From Syntrophotalea carbinolica DSM 2380 (GTDB lineage Bacteria; Desulfobacterota; Desulfuromonadia; Desulfuromonadales; Syntrophotaleaceae): a stretch of 64,000 nucleotides of DNA. Under the pieces are notes generated by a model. That model made no database searches, had not been told where the DNA came from, and was given only the letters and a program-made list of their open reading frames with translations. Shown piece by piece: positions 47,199-55,957 of the stretch (position 1 is the first letter of the stretch; every line of letters starts with the position of its first letter). Made by a program: the position numbers and the translations under genes. The DNA lies in contig NC_007498.2 in the NCBI RefSeq assembly GCF_000012885.1, positions 1,798,001 through 1,862,000 on the forward strand, given 5' to 3'.

Positions 47199-48170
47199 TT
47201 ATCCCTCTGGGGCTAAACCGAAAATGCGGTCGGAAAATTTCACGTACCACGCTGCCGCCTGGACCTGAACGACATAGGCTAGGGCAATAATGATTGCGAT
47301 TTCCGCTCCGTTTTCCCTGAATACTGTCATGGCGATAGCCAGGGCGATGGACAGATTGCGCATAACGGTACCATAAATTAACGCGATGCCCTCACCACGG
47401 GAAAAAAACAATTTTCCGACCAAAGTGCTCAGAGCAAAGTTGATGAAATATAAAAGGGCCAGGGGGAAAAGGTAAATCAGCAACGTTCCCGGCTGTTGGA
47501 GAATACTGTCAGCTTTAAGCGCCATGGCTACAAAGACGATACCGAGCACGCCCAGAGTCGAGACCATGGGGAATCGTTTTTTAAGATCCCGCTGATAAAC
47601 TTCCCGACCGTATTTGCGAATCAATCCTTTTTGCGTCAAATAACCGAGTATCATTGGGACGAAAACGATCAGTGCTATCTGTTTGAAGACCTCCAATAGA
47701 GGAATTTCAATGACTGTACCCATCAGGGATTGGACGTATAAGGGCGTGGCAATGGAGCCAACCACCAAACCGATGACCGTCATCTTGATCGCAGCATTGA
47801 TGTCCCCTTTGGCAAAACCGGTCCAGGTGATGGTCATACCGCTGGTAGGCAACAGAGCGGCCAATAGCAGACCAAGAGCGATCAGTGGCCTGTCGGCAAA
47901 GAACCACTGCCCCAGTCCGTAGGCGATAAAAGGGATCAGCGCGAAGTTGATGGCCTGGGTCACAATCTGGCAACGCAGGCCAGTCGCGGAAAAGACCTTG
48001 TCAATTTGTAAGTTGACCATCATTGGATAAACCATGAGAAAAGTCAGGGGCACGATAGTACTTCTCAGGCTCGCCACCGGGAATAGGTAACCGGTTGCCA
48101 AACCGGCCAGCATCATGGCGGGGATTGTCCAGATAAGATTTCTTTGCAAATAGCCTAGGATCTTCCACAT
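47199..48170 (-). CDS. ArsB/ACR3-like arsenite or bile-acid-type transporter
   Basis: This 323-residue protein has about ten membrane helices and GGAGG before ATG 48170. Motifs of the BASS/ACR3 superfamily: TFLMVYPMMVNLQIDKVF, LLPTSGMTITWTGFAKGDIN and GTVMRNLSIALAIAMTVF. ACR3-type members export arsenite. No arsR or arsC gene is in view, so the substrate is not certain. It lies 169 bp downstream of the reductase gene on the same strand. Confidence 0.8.
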   Translation of the reverse strand: MWKILGYLQRNLIWTIPAMMLAGLATGYLFPVASLRSTIVPLTFLMVYPMMVNLQIDKVFSATGLRCQIVTQAINFALIPFIAYGLGQWFFADRPLIALGLLLAALLPTSGMTITWTGFAKGDINAAIKMTVIGLVVGSIATPLYVQSLMGTVIEIPLLEVFKQIALIVFVPMILGYLTQKGLIRKYGREVYQRDLKKRFPMVSTLGVLGIVFVAMALKADSILQQPGTLLIYLFPLALLYFINFALSTLVGKLFFSRGEGIALIYGTVMRNLSIALAIAMTVFRENGAEIAIIIALAYVVQVQAAAWYVKFSDRIFGLAPEG

Positions 48171-48339
48171 AGGGCCTCCAGAGGATGGCGGGTCTTATTG
48201 ATGGTTGCCCATACGAATTACCGTATGGGCAACCGTTGGAATCAGATCTTTTGACAATGGGATATAAATACGGGAAAGATGCCTCCCATGACACTTGTGC
48301 GGCATGACCGTAAATTTCAACGCTTACGGATTTTGAGAA

Positions 48340-50040
48340 CTATTTCTCCCGACCGAAAGGCCACGCCATTACGCCACCTTCAAGCACCTTGACGTTTTTC
48401 CAACCGTGGGCTTCAAGGAGTCTCTGAGCTTCGTAACCGCGCAAGGAAATTTTGCAGTAGCAAACGATTTCCTGATCTTTGTCTTGCGGAAGGTCTTGCA
48501 GTCGATTGCGCAGGTCTGAAATAGGAATCAAGGTTTCGCCGATACCGATGCGCATCATGTTGTATTCGTCTGGTGTCCTGACATCGAGGATAAAGGGAGT
48601 AGACTCGCTGTCAAGCAGCTTTTTCATTTCCAGAGAAGAGATGCCGTTCAGCCTGCCTTTCATCTTATTCTCCAGCAAGTGGGCAGAGGCGATGAAGTGG
48701 TCGATGGGGAGACTGAAAGGTGGTGCATAAGGCAGATCGGCATTGACCAGGTCGTGCACAGTCAGGTTGCCGAGTATGGCCATAGCGGCGGTTGCGATCT
48801 GTTTACTGACATCGCCGGGACCAACGCACTGAACGCCGAGGATCTTTCCTGTGCGACCATCTGCTACCAGTTTGGAGATCAGCAGCTTGGCGCCCATGAA
48901 CTCCGGCTTGTCAAGACTTGCGTTGATAACCGTGACGATGTTTTCGTATCCGGCCGCTTTTGCGTTAGCCTCGGACAGGCCCGTGGAGCCCGCGGAAAAA
49001 TCGAAAACCTTGCAGATGCCGGTATGGATGGTTCCGGGGAATTGAGCCGTGTTGCCGAGCACCACGTTTTCTCCGGTTACGCGGCCCTGTAAATTTGCCA
49101 GATCGCCGAAAGGGGCGCGGGTTCGAGCGCCGGTGATGCGATGGTTGATTTCCACGCAGTCACCGACAGCGTAAATATTGGGATCGGTAGTTTGCATGAA
49201 CGGATTGACCTCAATACCACCGGTAGGACCGATCTTGAGACCCGCCTCATCGGCCAATCGCGTGTTGGGTTGTACGCCAATGGCCATAACCGCCAGGTTG
49301 CAGGGTAATTCGGTACCGTTGGCCAGTTTTACGGCGGTTAGCTTTCCATCTTTGCCGATGAATTCGGCCACGCCGATATCCGTCAATACGTTGGCCGCCT
49401 TGCTCTTGACATGGTTTTCAAGAATTTTGGCCAGTTCCCAGTCAAGAAACATGAGAATCTGAGGTAACAGTTCCACAACCGTGATGTCTATCCCGGATAG
49501 CTGCAGGGCTTCACAGGTTTCTATACCGATCAGGCCGCCGCCGATGACCACTGCATTGGTGATGTCTTTATCGTCACGGATTTTACGCAAAAAGTCTGCA
49601 TCCTTCATTGATTGCAGCGTCGTAACCCCCTCCAGATCGATTCCAGGCAATGGGGGTTTGCGTGCTGTGGCTCCGGTAGCGATGACCAGCTTGTCGTAAG
49701 GCACCTGGTCAATGTCATTCGTTTCAAGGTTGCGGCAGGTGACCAATCGCTTTTCCCGGTCAATAGCGGTAACTTCGGTGCTGGTGCGGGCCGTAATACC
49801 CTTTGTATTCCAAAAGAAATCCGGATCCCGTACCTCTCCATAAGGGGTGCTCAACAACTGATTGCGGTCATTGAACACGCCACCGACGAAATAGGGGTAA
49901 CCGCAGGATGCCATCGACAGTTCCGGTGCCATCTGAATGATGGTTACCTCGGCATCCTGATCAAGGCGCTTGGCCCGGGCTGCTGTTTTGGGGCCCGCTG
50001 CGGAGCCACCGATTACTACAATGTGTTTCTTTTTATCCAT
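48340..50040 (-). CDS. FAD-dependent CoA-disulfide/polysulfide reductase with rhodanese domain
   Basis: The protein has 566 residues from ATG 50040 (GGAGG upstream). FAD site VVIGGSAAGPKTAARAKRL, redox Cys in MASCGYPYFVGG (the CoA-disulfide reductase Cys), NAD site AVVIGGGLIGIETCEAL, and a second flavin motif IYAVGDCVE. The last 100 residues are a rhodanese domain with the Cys loop IVCYCKISLRGYEA. Such fusions reduce CoA disulfide, CoA persulfide or polysulfide. It is divergent from the sigma-54 activator gene. Confidence 0.88.
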   Translation of the reverse strand: MDKKKHIVVIGGSAAGPKTAARAKRLDQDAEVTIIQMAPELSMASCGYPYFVGGVFNDRNQLLSTPYGEVRDPDFFWNTKGITARTSTEVTAIDREKRLVTCRNLETNDIDQVPYDKLVIATGATARKPPLPGIDLEGVTTLQSMKDADFLRKIRDDKDITNAVVIGGGLIGIETCEALQLSGIDITVVELLPQILMFLDWELAKILENHVKSKAANVLTDIGVAEFIGKDGKLTAVKLANGTELPCNLAVMAIGVQPNTRLADEAGLKIGPTGGIEVNPFMQTTDPNIYAVGDCVEINHRITGARTRAPFGDLANLQGRVTGENVVLGNTAQFPGTIHTGICKVFDFSAGSTGLSEANAKAAGYENIVTVINASLDKPEFMGAKLLISKLVADGRTGKILGVQCVGPGDVSKQIATAAMAILGNLTVHDLVNADLPYAPPFSLPIDHFIASAHLLENKMKGRLNGISSLEMKKLLDSESTPFILDVRTPDEYNMMRIGIGETLIPISDLRNRLQDLPQDKDQEIVCYCKISLRGYEAQRLLEAHGWKNVKVLEGGVMAWPFGREK

Positions 50041-50436
50041 GTTTAATCCTCCTATATGGAAAACGTTATATACGAAATAACAGATGCAAGATACACTTAG
50101 CAAGTTTTTTTTAGCCGCAAGATGTGTTCGCCTTATTGACTATGTTTGAATACCGTTGGTTGGATACGATTATTTTAATGTTGTTATATAGGTAGTTAGA
50201 TCACATTCCATGAGGTGGGTGTTGAGCTTTGCAGGAGTGGAATTTTTTCGATCCGATACAGAGAATTGCATAGCAAAGCGATGAGATGCCTCATCTCTTG
50301 CCCTAAATTGACCGGTGTGGGATGATAATCGAAATGACCCTGAGTTTTTATTCTGTTACCCTTTTCATTAGAAATAAAGGCCAGTGTTTTTATTTTACGC
50401 GCATAAACCGGATCGGATTTTTGGGAGTACATCGGG
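50041..50436. other. Divergent intergenic region between the reductase and the sigma-54 activator
   Basis: About 395 bp with no supported gene. It must hold the promoters of both divergent genes, but no strong sigma-70 or -24/-12 pair could be picked out by eye. It is AT-rich in the middle. Confidence 0.5.
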
Positions 50437-51831
50437 ATGAATAGTGAAAAGAAGCCTGGATACAAAATTCATACGATGACCGAAGCTATTCTGGAGAGCA
50501 TATCGGACGGGGTGTTCACCGTGGATATGGATTGGCGCGTTACCTCGTTTAATCGAGCCGCCGAAGAGATCACAGGCGTTTCGCGGCAAGAGGCAATCGG
50601 TCGCCGCTGTTCGGAAGTATTTCGTTCCAGTTTGTGCGGGACCGCCTGTGCACTCAGGCAAACCATGGAAGCCGATGAACCCATTATCGGTAAATCCGGG
50701 TACATCATCAACGCGGATGGCGACCGTATTCCCATCAGTATTTCCACGGCTGTTTTGCGTGATGCCGCCGGTAATGTCATAGGTGGCGCGGAAACCTTTC
50801 GCGATCTTTCTGAAATCGAGGCACTGCGTCAGGAACTCGGAGGTAAATTCCGGGTTGGCGATTTGACCAGCCGAAGTCCTCTCATGCAGCGTGTTTTCGA
50901 GGTTTTGCCCGCTATTGCCGCCAGTCCCAGTACGGTGCTGATCCTTGGAGAGACCGGCACCGGCAAGGAGTTGATGGCACGGACAATTCATTCTCTCAGC
51001 CCTCGCCACAAGGGACCCTTTATCGCGGTCAATTGCGGTGCGCTGCCCGATACGCTTCTGGAGTCGGAGTTGTTTGGCTACAAAGCCGGAGCTTTCACTG
51101 GCGCCAACAAGGATAAACCGGGCCGTTTTGCTTTGGCCAGGGGAGGGACCCTGTTTCTCGATGAAATCGGAGAGATAAGCCCCGCCCTCCAGATCAGGTT
51201 GTTGCGCGTGCTACAGGAACGCACATACGAGCCTCTCGGAGGGATCCGCTCCGAAAACGCCGATGTCAGGATTATCGTAGCGACTAACAAAGATCTTTCC
51301 AGCCAGGTTCGGCAAGGAATTTTCCGTGAAGATCTCTATTACCGGGTAAATGTGGTGCGTATCGAACTGCCCCCGCTGCACCGGCGAAAAGAAGATATCC
51401 CCTTTCTCGTAGAGCAGTTTATCGTCCAGTTCAATCGATTGCAGCAAAGATCCGTGAAGGGAATCACCGCGGAGGCATTGTCTCTGCTTATGGCCCACGA
51501 TTGGCCAGGCAACATTCGTGAACTGGAAAATATTGTCGAACGGGCTTTCATCCTTTGCAGCGACGGGGATATCGGCATTGAACATCTGCCCAAGGAGTTG
51601 ACAGGGCATGGGGCTGCATCGGATGCGCATACCGATACCGATATTAGATCCGCCCATGATATTCTCGACGTCCAGGCTATTCGATCCGCACTCGAACGAA
51701 ATTCTTTCAACCGACTGGCAGCAGCGAAGGAACTCGGCATCCACAAGACCACGCTTTTCCGTAAAATGAAGAAGCTGGGTATCCCACTTCCCGCGCAGGA
51801 TGGCCGCGCCAACCGGAAGAAACCACAGTAG
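50437..51831 (+). CDS. Sigma-54-dependent activator with PAS domain (ORP-type regulator)
   Basis: The protein has 464 residues. A PAS domain spans residues about 12-125 and contains three cysteines at about 58, 67 and 71 (CSEVFRSSLCGTACAL). The AAA+ domain has Walker A (GETGTGKE, about 171-178), the sigma-54 contact loop GAFTGA (about 218-223) and Walker B FLDEIGE. A Fis-type helix-turn-helix ends the protein (NRLAAAKELGIHKTTLFRKM). It probably switches on the operon that starts 191 bp later, whose promoter is of the -24/-12 type. The cysteines suggest redox or Fe-S sensing. Confidence 0.93.
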   Translation: MNSEKKPGYKIHTMTEAILESISDGVFTVDMDWRVTSFNRAAEEITGVSRQEAIGRRCSEVFRSSLCGTACALRQTMEADEPIIGKSGYIINADGDRIPISISTAVLRDAAGNVIGGAETFRDLSEIEALRQELGGKFRVGDLTSRSPLMQRVFEVLPAIAASPSTVLILGETGTGKELMARTIHSLSPRHKGPFIAVNCGALPDTLLESELFGYKAGAFTGANKDKPGRFALARGGTLFLDEIGEISPALQIRLLRVLQERTYEPLGGIRSENADVRIIVATNKDLSSQVRQGIFREDLYYRVNVVRIELPPLHRRKEDIPFLVEQFIVQFNRLQQRSVKGITAEALSLLMAHDWPGNIRELENIVERAFILCSDGDIGIEHLPKELTGHGAASDAHTDTDIRSAHDILDVQAIRSALERNSFNRLAAAKELGIHKTTLFRKMKKLGIPLPAQDGRANRKKPQ

Positions 51832-51858
51832 CCAACTTGCACCCCTTGCACTACCCCA

Positions 51859-51878
51859 GAGTAGCAAATTGTCTACTC
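51859..51878 (+). promoter_or_regulatory. Candidate enhancer (activator binding site)
   Basis: GAGTAG (51859-51864) and CTACTC (51873-51878) form an inverted repeat with 8 bp between. A further CTAC at 51851-51854 adds a third half-site. The center is about 95 bp upstream of the -24 box, right for a sigma-54 enhancer. Confidence 0.55.
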
Positions 51879-51961
51879 CACTCCCTTCAGAACAGCTTCC
51901 GACCAGAACATATATTCTTTATTATCAATAGGTTATGCGTTAACAAGTCGTGGGCCATATT

Positions 51962-51977
51962 TGGCACTGCACTTGCT
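51962..51977 (+). promoter_or_regulatory. Sigma-54 (-24/-12) promoter of the ORP-like operon
   Basis: TGGCAC (51962-51967), five bases, then TTGCT (51973-51977) matches the RpoN consensus TGGCAC-N5-TTGCW. It lies about 46 bp before ATG 52023, downstream of a sigma-54 activator gene. Confidence 0.85.
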
Positions 51978-52022
51978 CTATATATGGGTGTAAACGATGA
52001 CCAGCACCCAAGGGTTCTCATA

Positions 52023-52628
52023 ATGAAGATAGCATTTGCACATTGGGATAATCGCATCGCACCGGTTTTCGACACCGCTCACCAGATATACGTTGCCGAT
52101 ATCGAATCCGGAAATGTTGTCCGAGAGGCACAGGAAGCTCTGGCAGAAGGTCTGCCCGTCCGGAAGGTTCTTCGACTGGTTGAATTGGGTATCGGTACGT
52201 TGGTTTGTGGTGCGATTTCCAGGTCGATGTATGAGTTGATCAACGCTTACGGGATTCAGGTGATCCCTTTTGTTGCCGGTGATCTCGACGAGGTTATACG
52301 GTGCTGGCGTAGTGGCGATTTGGATAGTTGTTCCTTTAACATGCCAGGTTGCAACGGACGAGGAGGACGGCGATTCAGAATGATGCACGAGGGACAAAAG
52401 GAGGACGATACCATGAAACAGAGTGGACGTGGCATGGGTGCAGGCAGCGGGCGAGGGCAAGGCGGCCAAACTCCCGGGCGAGCCGGTCGCATGGGCGGCC
52501 CGAAAGCTGCCGGCCCTACGGGTTATTGCATTTGTCCGCAATGCGGGCAAAAAGAGCCTCATCAACGCGGGGTGCCTTGCGTGGAGCGCAAATGCCCCAA
52601 GTGCGGAAGCAATATGGCAAGGCAATAG
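52023..52628 (+). CDS. NifX/NifB-like Fe-Mo cofactor domain fused to a Gly-rich linker and zinc ribbon
   Basis: The protein has 201 residues from ATG 52023; the frame is open further upstream but the -24/-12 promoter lies inside that part. Residues 1-100 match the dinitrogenase iron-molybdenum cofactor domain (MKIAFAHWDNRIAPVFDTAH). A Gly/Arg linker (about 131-165) follows. The C-terminus has a zinc-ribbon set of cysteines (CPQCGQ ... CVERKCPKCGS). An internal ATG at 52413 with AAGGAGG may also give a 71-residue zinc-ribbon protein. First gene of the sigma-54 operon. Confidence 0.85.
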   Translation: MKIAFAHWDNRIAPVFDTAHQIYVADIESGNVVREAQEALAEGLPVRKVLRLVELGIGTLVCGAISRSMYELINAYGIQVIPFVAGDLDEVIRCWRSGDLDSCSFNMPGCNGRGGRRFRMMHEGQKEDDTMKQSGRGMGAGSGRGQGGQTPGRAGRMGGPKAAGPTGYCICPQCGQKEPHQRGVPCVERKCPKCGSNMARQ

Positions 52629-52658
52629 CCAACATCCTTCAAGAAAGGAGAAGTGGAT

Positions 52659-53006
52659 ATGCCGAGAGGAGATGGAACAGGACCGAGAGGAATGGGAGCA
52701 AGAACCGGACGAGCAGCGGGATTCTGCGCCGGATTTGAAATGCCGGGTTATGCCAATCCTGTTCAGGGATGGGGGTACGGCATGAGTTGCGGCAGGGGTC
52801 GCGGATGGCGCAACATGTTCCATGCTACCGGTCTGCCGGGTCGTGCGCGCTTCGCTGGTTATGGCGTCCCTTATGGCCCCACAGATCAACCCGATCAGGA
52901 CATGCAAAAGCAACTACTCAAGAGACAGGCTGAGGACCTGCAGGCGGAACTGGCGTTGATCAAGAAGCGCCTGGCCGAGGTTGAAAAGGAAACGGTAGCT
53001 GAATAA
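52659..53006 (+). CDS. DUF5320-like Gly/Met-rich protein
   Basis: The protein has 115 residues from ATG 52659 (AAAGGAG). It begins MPRGDGTGPRGMG, followed by TGRAAGFCAG, the pattern of DUF5320 proteins found beside NifX-like genes in anaerobes. The middle is Gly/Arg/Tyr-rich. The C-terminus (about 85-112) is a predicted coiled coil (LLKRQAEDLQAELALIKKRL). It may be a small scaffold or metal-binding partner. Function unknown. Confidence 0.8.
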   Translation: MPRGDGTGPRGMGARTGRAAGFCAGFEMPGYANPVQGWGYGMSCGRGRGWRNMFHATGLPGRARFAGYGVPYGPTDQPDQDMQKQLLKRQAEDLQAELALIKKRLAEVEKETVAE

Positions 53007-53161
53007 TTGCCGTTCAGAGCAAACAACGCCTGCTGCGCCGGTGTGAGCTCCAGCGCAGCAGTGGCGTTTGCGATCTTTCAAAAAGGCGATACCTGTTCAA
53101 GTGGCAACGGGTGAATACATCCAATTTTTTCCCAGTTTGGAGCACAATACAAAGGACCTAA

Positions 53162-53605
53162 ATGAAAAAAATTGCCATCATTATCTGTGCCCGTTACCGA
53201 GATTGCGGTGGGGGCAAATGTTTCCGGGCTTTGCGTGAACGTCATGGCGGTTTTTCTATGTATGCCACCGACGAGGCGATTGAAATTGTCGGATATGCCA
53301 GTTGCGGGGGCTGTCCGGGTGGAAACGTGGAATATGTTCCTGCCGAGTTTTTGAAAAATGGGTGTGACGTTGTCCATCTGGCAACCGGGTTGGTGGTAGG
53401 GTATCCACCTTGTCCTCATATAAAACAGTTTAAGGAATTCATCGAAAAACATTACGAATTGCCGGTTGTTATCGGGACCCATCCGATTCCATTGAAGTAT
53501 CTTGAAACCCACAACCGATTACCTTTCTGGGAACAGTCAGGCATGCAGGATCTCGCACCTCAGCTTATGGCGGAGACGTGCGACATCATGGAATCGTACA
53601 ATTAA
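53162..53605 (+). CDS. CGGC-domain metal-binding-like protein
   Basis: This 147-residue protein has MKKIAIIICARYRDCGGGKC at the start and the name-giving GYASCGGCPGGNVEYV motif. Other Cys/His (GYPPCPHIKQF, IGTHPIPLKY) are conserved in the CGGC family. The family is found in anaerobes and methanogens and is thought to bind metal; its role is not known. It lies within the sigma-54 operon. Confidence 0.85.
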   Translation: MKKIAIIICARYRDCGGGKCFRALRERHGGFSMYATDEAIEIVGYASCGGCPGGNVEYVPAEFLKNGCDVVHLATGLVVGYPPCPHIKQFKEFIEKHYELPVVIGTHPIPLKYLETHNRLPFWEQSGMQDLAPQLMAETCDIMESYN

Positions 53606-53627
53606 AGCAAACAGATAGGATAAAAAA

Positions 53628-53990
53628 ATGAAAATTGCATTCACAACATCGGGAAACGAACTCACAGCACCTCTGGATCCCCGTTTCGGTCGAGCCAGTA
53701 AATTTCTCATCTATGATCTGGAAAATGAAACATTCGAGATGGTCGACAACCAGCAGAATTTAAACGCGGCACAGGGAGCCGGTATTCAATCAGCGGGAAC
53801 AGTGACCAATTCCGGGGCCGAGGCTCTGGTCTCCGGTCACTGTGGTCCTAAAGCGTTTCGCGTTCTGATGGCGGCAGGGGTTAAGGTTTTTTATTCCGAA
53901 GCGGGTACCGTGGGCGAAGCGCTCGATGCATACAAACAGGGAAAACTCACAGAGTCCAATGCCGCAGATGTCGAAGGACATTGGGAATGA
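53628..53990 (+). CDS. NifX/MTH1175-like (orange-protein-type) cofactor-binding protein
   Basis: This 120-residue stand-alone dinitrogenase iron-molybdenum cofactor domain reads MKIAFTTSGNELTAPLDPRFGRASKF, with GAGIQSAGTVTNSGAEALVSGHCGPKAF. This pattern is that of MTH1175 and the Mo/Cu orange protein of Desulfovibrio. Such proteins bind a metal-sulfur cluster. It is followed by the MinD-type ATPase gene, as in ORP clusters. Confidence 0.9.
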   Translation: MKIAFTTSGNELTAPLDPRFGRASKFLIYDLENETFEMVDNQQNLNAAQGAGIQSAGTVTNSGAEALVSGHCGPKAFRVLMAAGVKVFYSEAGTVGEALDAYKQGKLTESNAADVEGHWE

Positions 53991-54084
53991 GATCTCTTGT
54001 GCCGACATTTCGCTTCCGGAATAGTTTCGGACTGCACCTTGCGGTTTCGGCTGGAATCCAGCAATGGGGCAAAGGAGGGGGCCG

Positions 54085-54933
54085 ATGATTATCACTGTGG
54101 CTTCGGGTAAAGGGGGAACCGGTAAAACGACGGTGTCCGTCAATCTGGCTCATATGCTCGGATCCAAAGTACAGCTATTGGACTGCGATGTGGAGGAGCC
54201 GAATGCCCATCTTTTTTTGCAGTCTGAACCGAAAGAGCAGACCGTGGTTACGATCCCTGTTCCGCAAATCAATGAGGGACTTTGTGAATGCTGCGGCGAG
54301 TGCGCCAAATTTTGCGAGTATCATGCCATTGTTTCTTTCGGCACGACGCCTCTTATTTTTCCCGAGATGTGTCACGGATGCGGCGGCTGCTCCATTGTCT
54401 GCCCTAAAAAAGCCATTGGCGAAATCGACAAGCGTATCGGTACCGTCGAGACTTCAGAGGTGGAAAACATCCTCCTGGTCCAAGGTCGGCTTGATATAGG
54501 GATGGCCATGGCTCCGCCCTTGATCCGTGCCGTAAAGAACCGCTTGCAACAGGGCCTTCCGGCGATTCTCGATGCACCGCCCGGGACCTCATGTCCGGTG
54601 ATCGCCACCTTGCAGGATACCGATTTCGCTATACTTGTTACGGAGCCAACGCCCTTCGGGCTCAACGATCTGAAGCTTGCCGTGGCTATGATGCAGGAAA
54701 TCGACATTCCTTTCGGGGTGGTTGTCAATCGGTTCGGGGTTGGCGACAATCGGGTACATGAATTCTGCAAAGAACAACAGATTCCGGTACTTTTGGAAAT
54801 TCCCGATGATAGACGGATTGCGGAAGCCTACTCCCGCGGAGAATTGATTGTTGATGCCTTGCCTGAATACCGGGAACTGTTTCAGGGACTGATCGAGAAA
54901 ACCATGCATCAGTTCAATACTCAGACCGCCTGA
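54085..54933 (+). CDS. MinD/Mrp-type ATPase with inserted ferredoxin domain (first copy)
   Basis: The protein has 282 residues from ATG 54085 (AAAGGAGGGG). Deviant Walker A: SGKGGTGKTT at residues 8-17. A ferredoxin-like insert (about 68-115) has CECCGECAKFC and CHGCGGCSIVCPKKAI. Then Walker B-like ILDAPPGTSCPVI and VTEPTPFGLNDL. Paired with the second copy at 56583, these ATPases occur in ORP complexes and may load Fe-S or metal clusters onto the NifX-like partners. Confidence 0.9.
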   Translation: MIITVASGKGGTGKTTVSVNLAHMLGSKVQLLDCDVEEPNAHLFLQSEPKEQTVVTIPVPQINEGLCECCGECAKFCEYHAIVSFGTTPLIFPEMCHGCGGCSIVCPKKAIGEIDKRIGTVETSEVENILLVQGRLDIGMAMAPPLIRAVKNRLQQGLPAILDAPPGTSCPVIATLQDTDFAILVTEPTPFGLNDLKLAVAMMQEIDIPFGVVVNRFGVGDNRVHEFCKEQQIPVLLEIPDDRRIAEAYSRGELIVDALPEYRELFQGLIEKTMHQFNTQTA

Positions 54934-54973
54934 AGGTTGTAATGAGCATTCGGAACAATCGTAGTGCGGTGAA

Positions 54974-55957
54974 ATGATGACAGCCAGCGATACTCAATAT
55001 GTCTATGGGCCTGTTCCGTCACGCCGACTGGGAATGAGCTTGGGGATCAACAATATACCGGCCAAGAGATGTACTTATTCCTGTGTTTACTGCCAAGTGG
55101 GTCGCATGACAAAGATGCAGAATGCCCGGCAGGCCTTCTATAAACCTGAAAAGCTGTTGCAGGGGGTTCACAACCGCCTGGAAAACACTCGAGTGGCTTC
55201 AGGATGCGTCGATTATCTCACCTTCGTGCCTGATGGAGAGCCCACCCTGGACAAGAACCTGGGCGAAGAAATTCACCTTTTGGAAAATCTGGATATCCCG
55301 ATTGGTGTCATCACGAACAGTTCTCTTCTGTGGCGTGAAGATGTGCGCAACGAGTTGGCGAAGGCCGATTGGGTTTCGGTAAAAATTGATACAGTTGATG
55401 AACTTATCTGGCGGAAGATAAACCGCCCACACAAGGCGCTCTGCTTGTCCCGAATATTGGATGGTATTCTTACTTTCAGCAGAAAGTTTACCGGCAAACT
55501 GGTCACCGAAACAATGCTTGTCAGGGGAGTCAATGATAATCCCGGATGTGTGCAAGGGGTCGCTGAATTTCTCCATAAGTTGCAGCCTTCTCTAAGCTAT
55601 ATAAGCGTTCCCACCCGTCCTCCGGCAGAGAAAGGGGTAGGTATCCCGAACGACCAGACCATTAACTGGACATATCAACTGTTTGCGGACAGATTGAAAC
55701 AGGTGGAGATTCTGATCGATTATGAAGGCGATGATTTTGCCTTTACCAGTGAGGTGGAAAAAGATCTTTTGGGCATAACCGCTGTGCATCCGATGAGATC
55801 ATCCGCTGTACGGATGCTCGTTTCCAGGGCTGGAGCTTCATGGGCTGTTGTAGACCGGTTGCTGGCCACAGGGAAACTCACGAAAACAACATACGATGGT
55901 CACACCTTTTATCTGAGAAAGTTTCCAAAGAAGGTGAGGGAATCTCATGACCGATAA
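54974..55957 (+). CDS. Radical SAM protein with C-terminal helical domain
   Basis: This 327-residue protein has the radical SAM motif CTYSCVYC near residue 33 (CxxxCxxC). GEPTLDKN and VKIDTVDE are the AdoMet and substrate strands typical of a MoaA-like barrel. About 75 C-terminal residues look like a small winged-helix-like domain. It overlaps the methyltransferase gene by 11 bp. In this context it might act on a cofactor or protein partner of the ORP-type system. The substrate is unknown. Confidence 0.85.
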   Translation: MMTASDTQYVYGPVPSRRLGMSLGINNIPAKRCTYSCVYCQVGRMTKMQNARQAFYKPEKLLQGVHNRLENTRVASGCVDYLTFVPDGEPTLDKNLGEEIHLLENLDIPIGVITNSSLLWREDVRNELAKADWVSVKIDTVDELIWRKINRPHKALCLSRILDGILTFSRKFTGKLVTETMLVRGVNDNPGCVQGVAEFLHKLQPSLSYISVPTRPPAEKGVGIPNDQTINWTYQLFADRLKQVEILIDYEGDDFAFTSEVEKDLLGITAVHPMRSSAVRMLVSRAGASWAVVDRLLATGKLTKTTYDGHTFYLRKFPKKVRESHDR

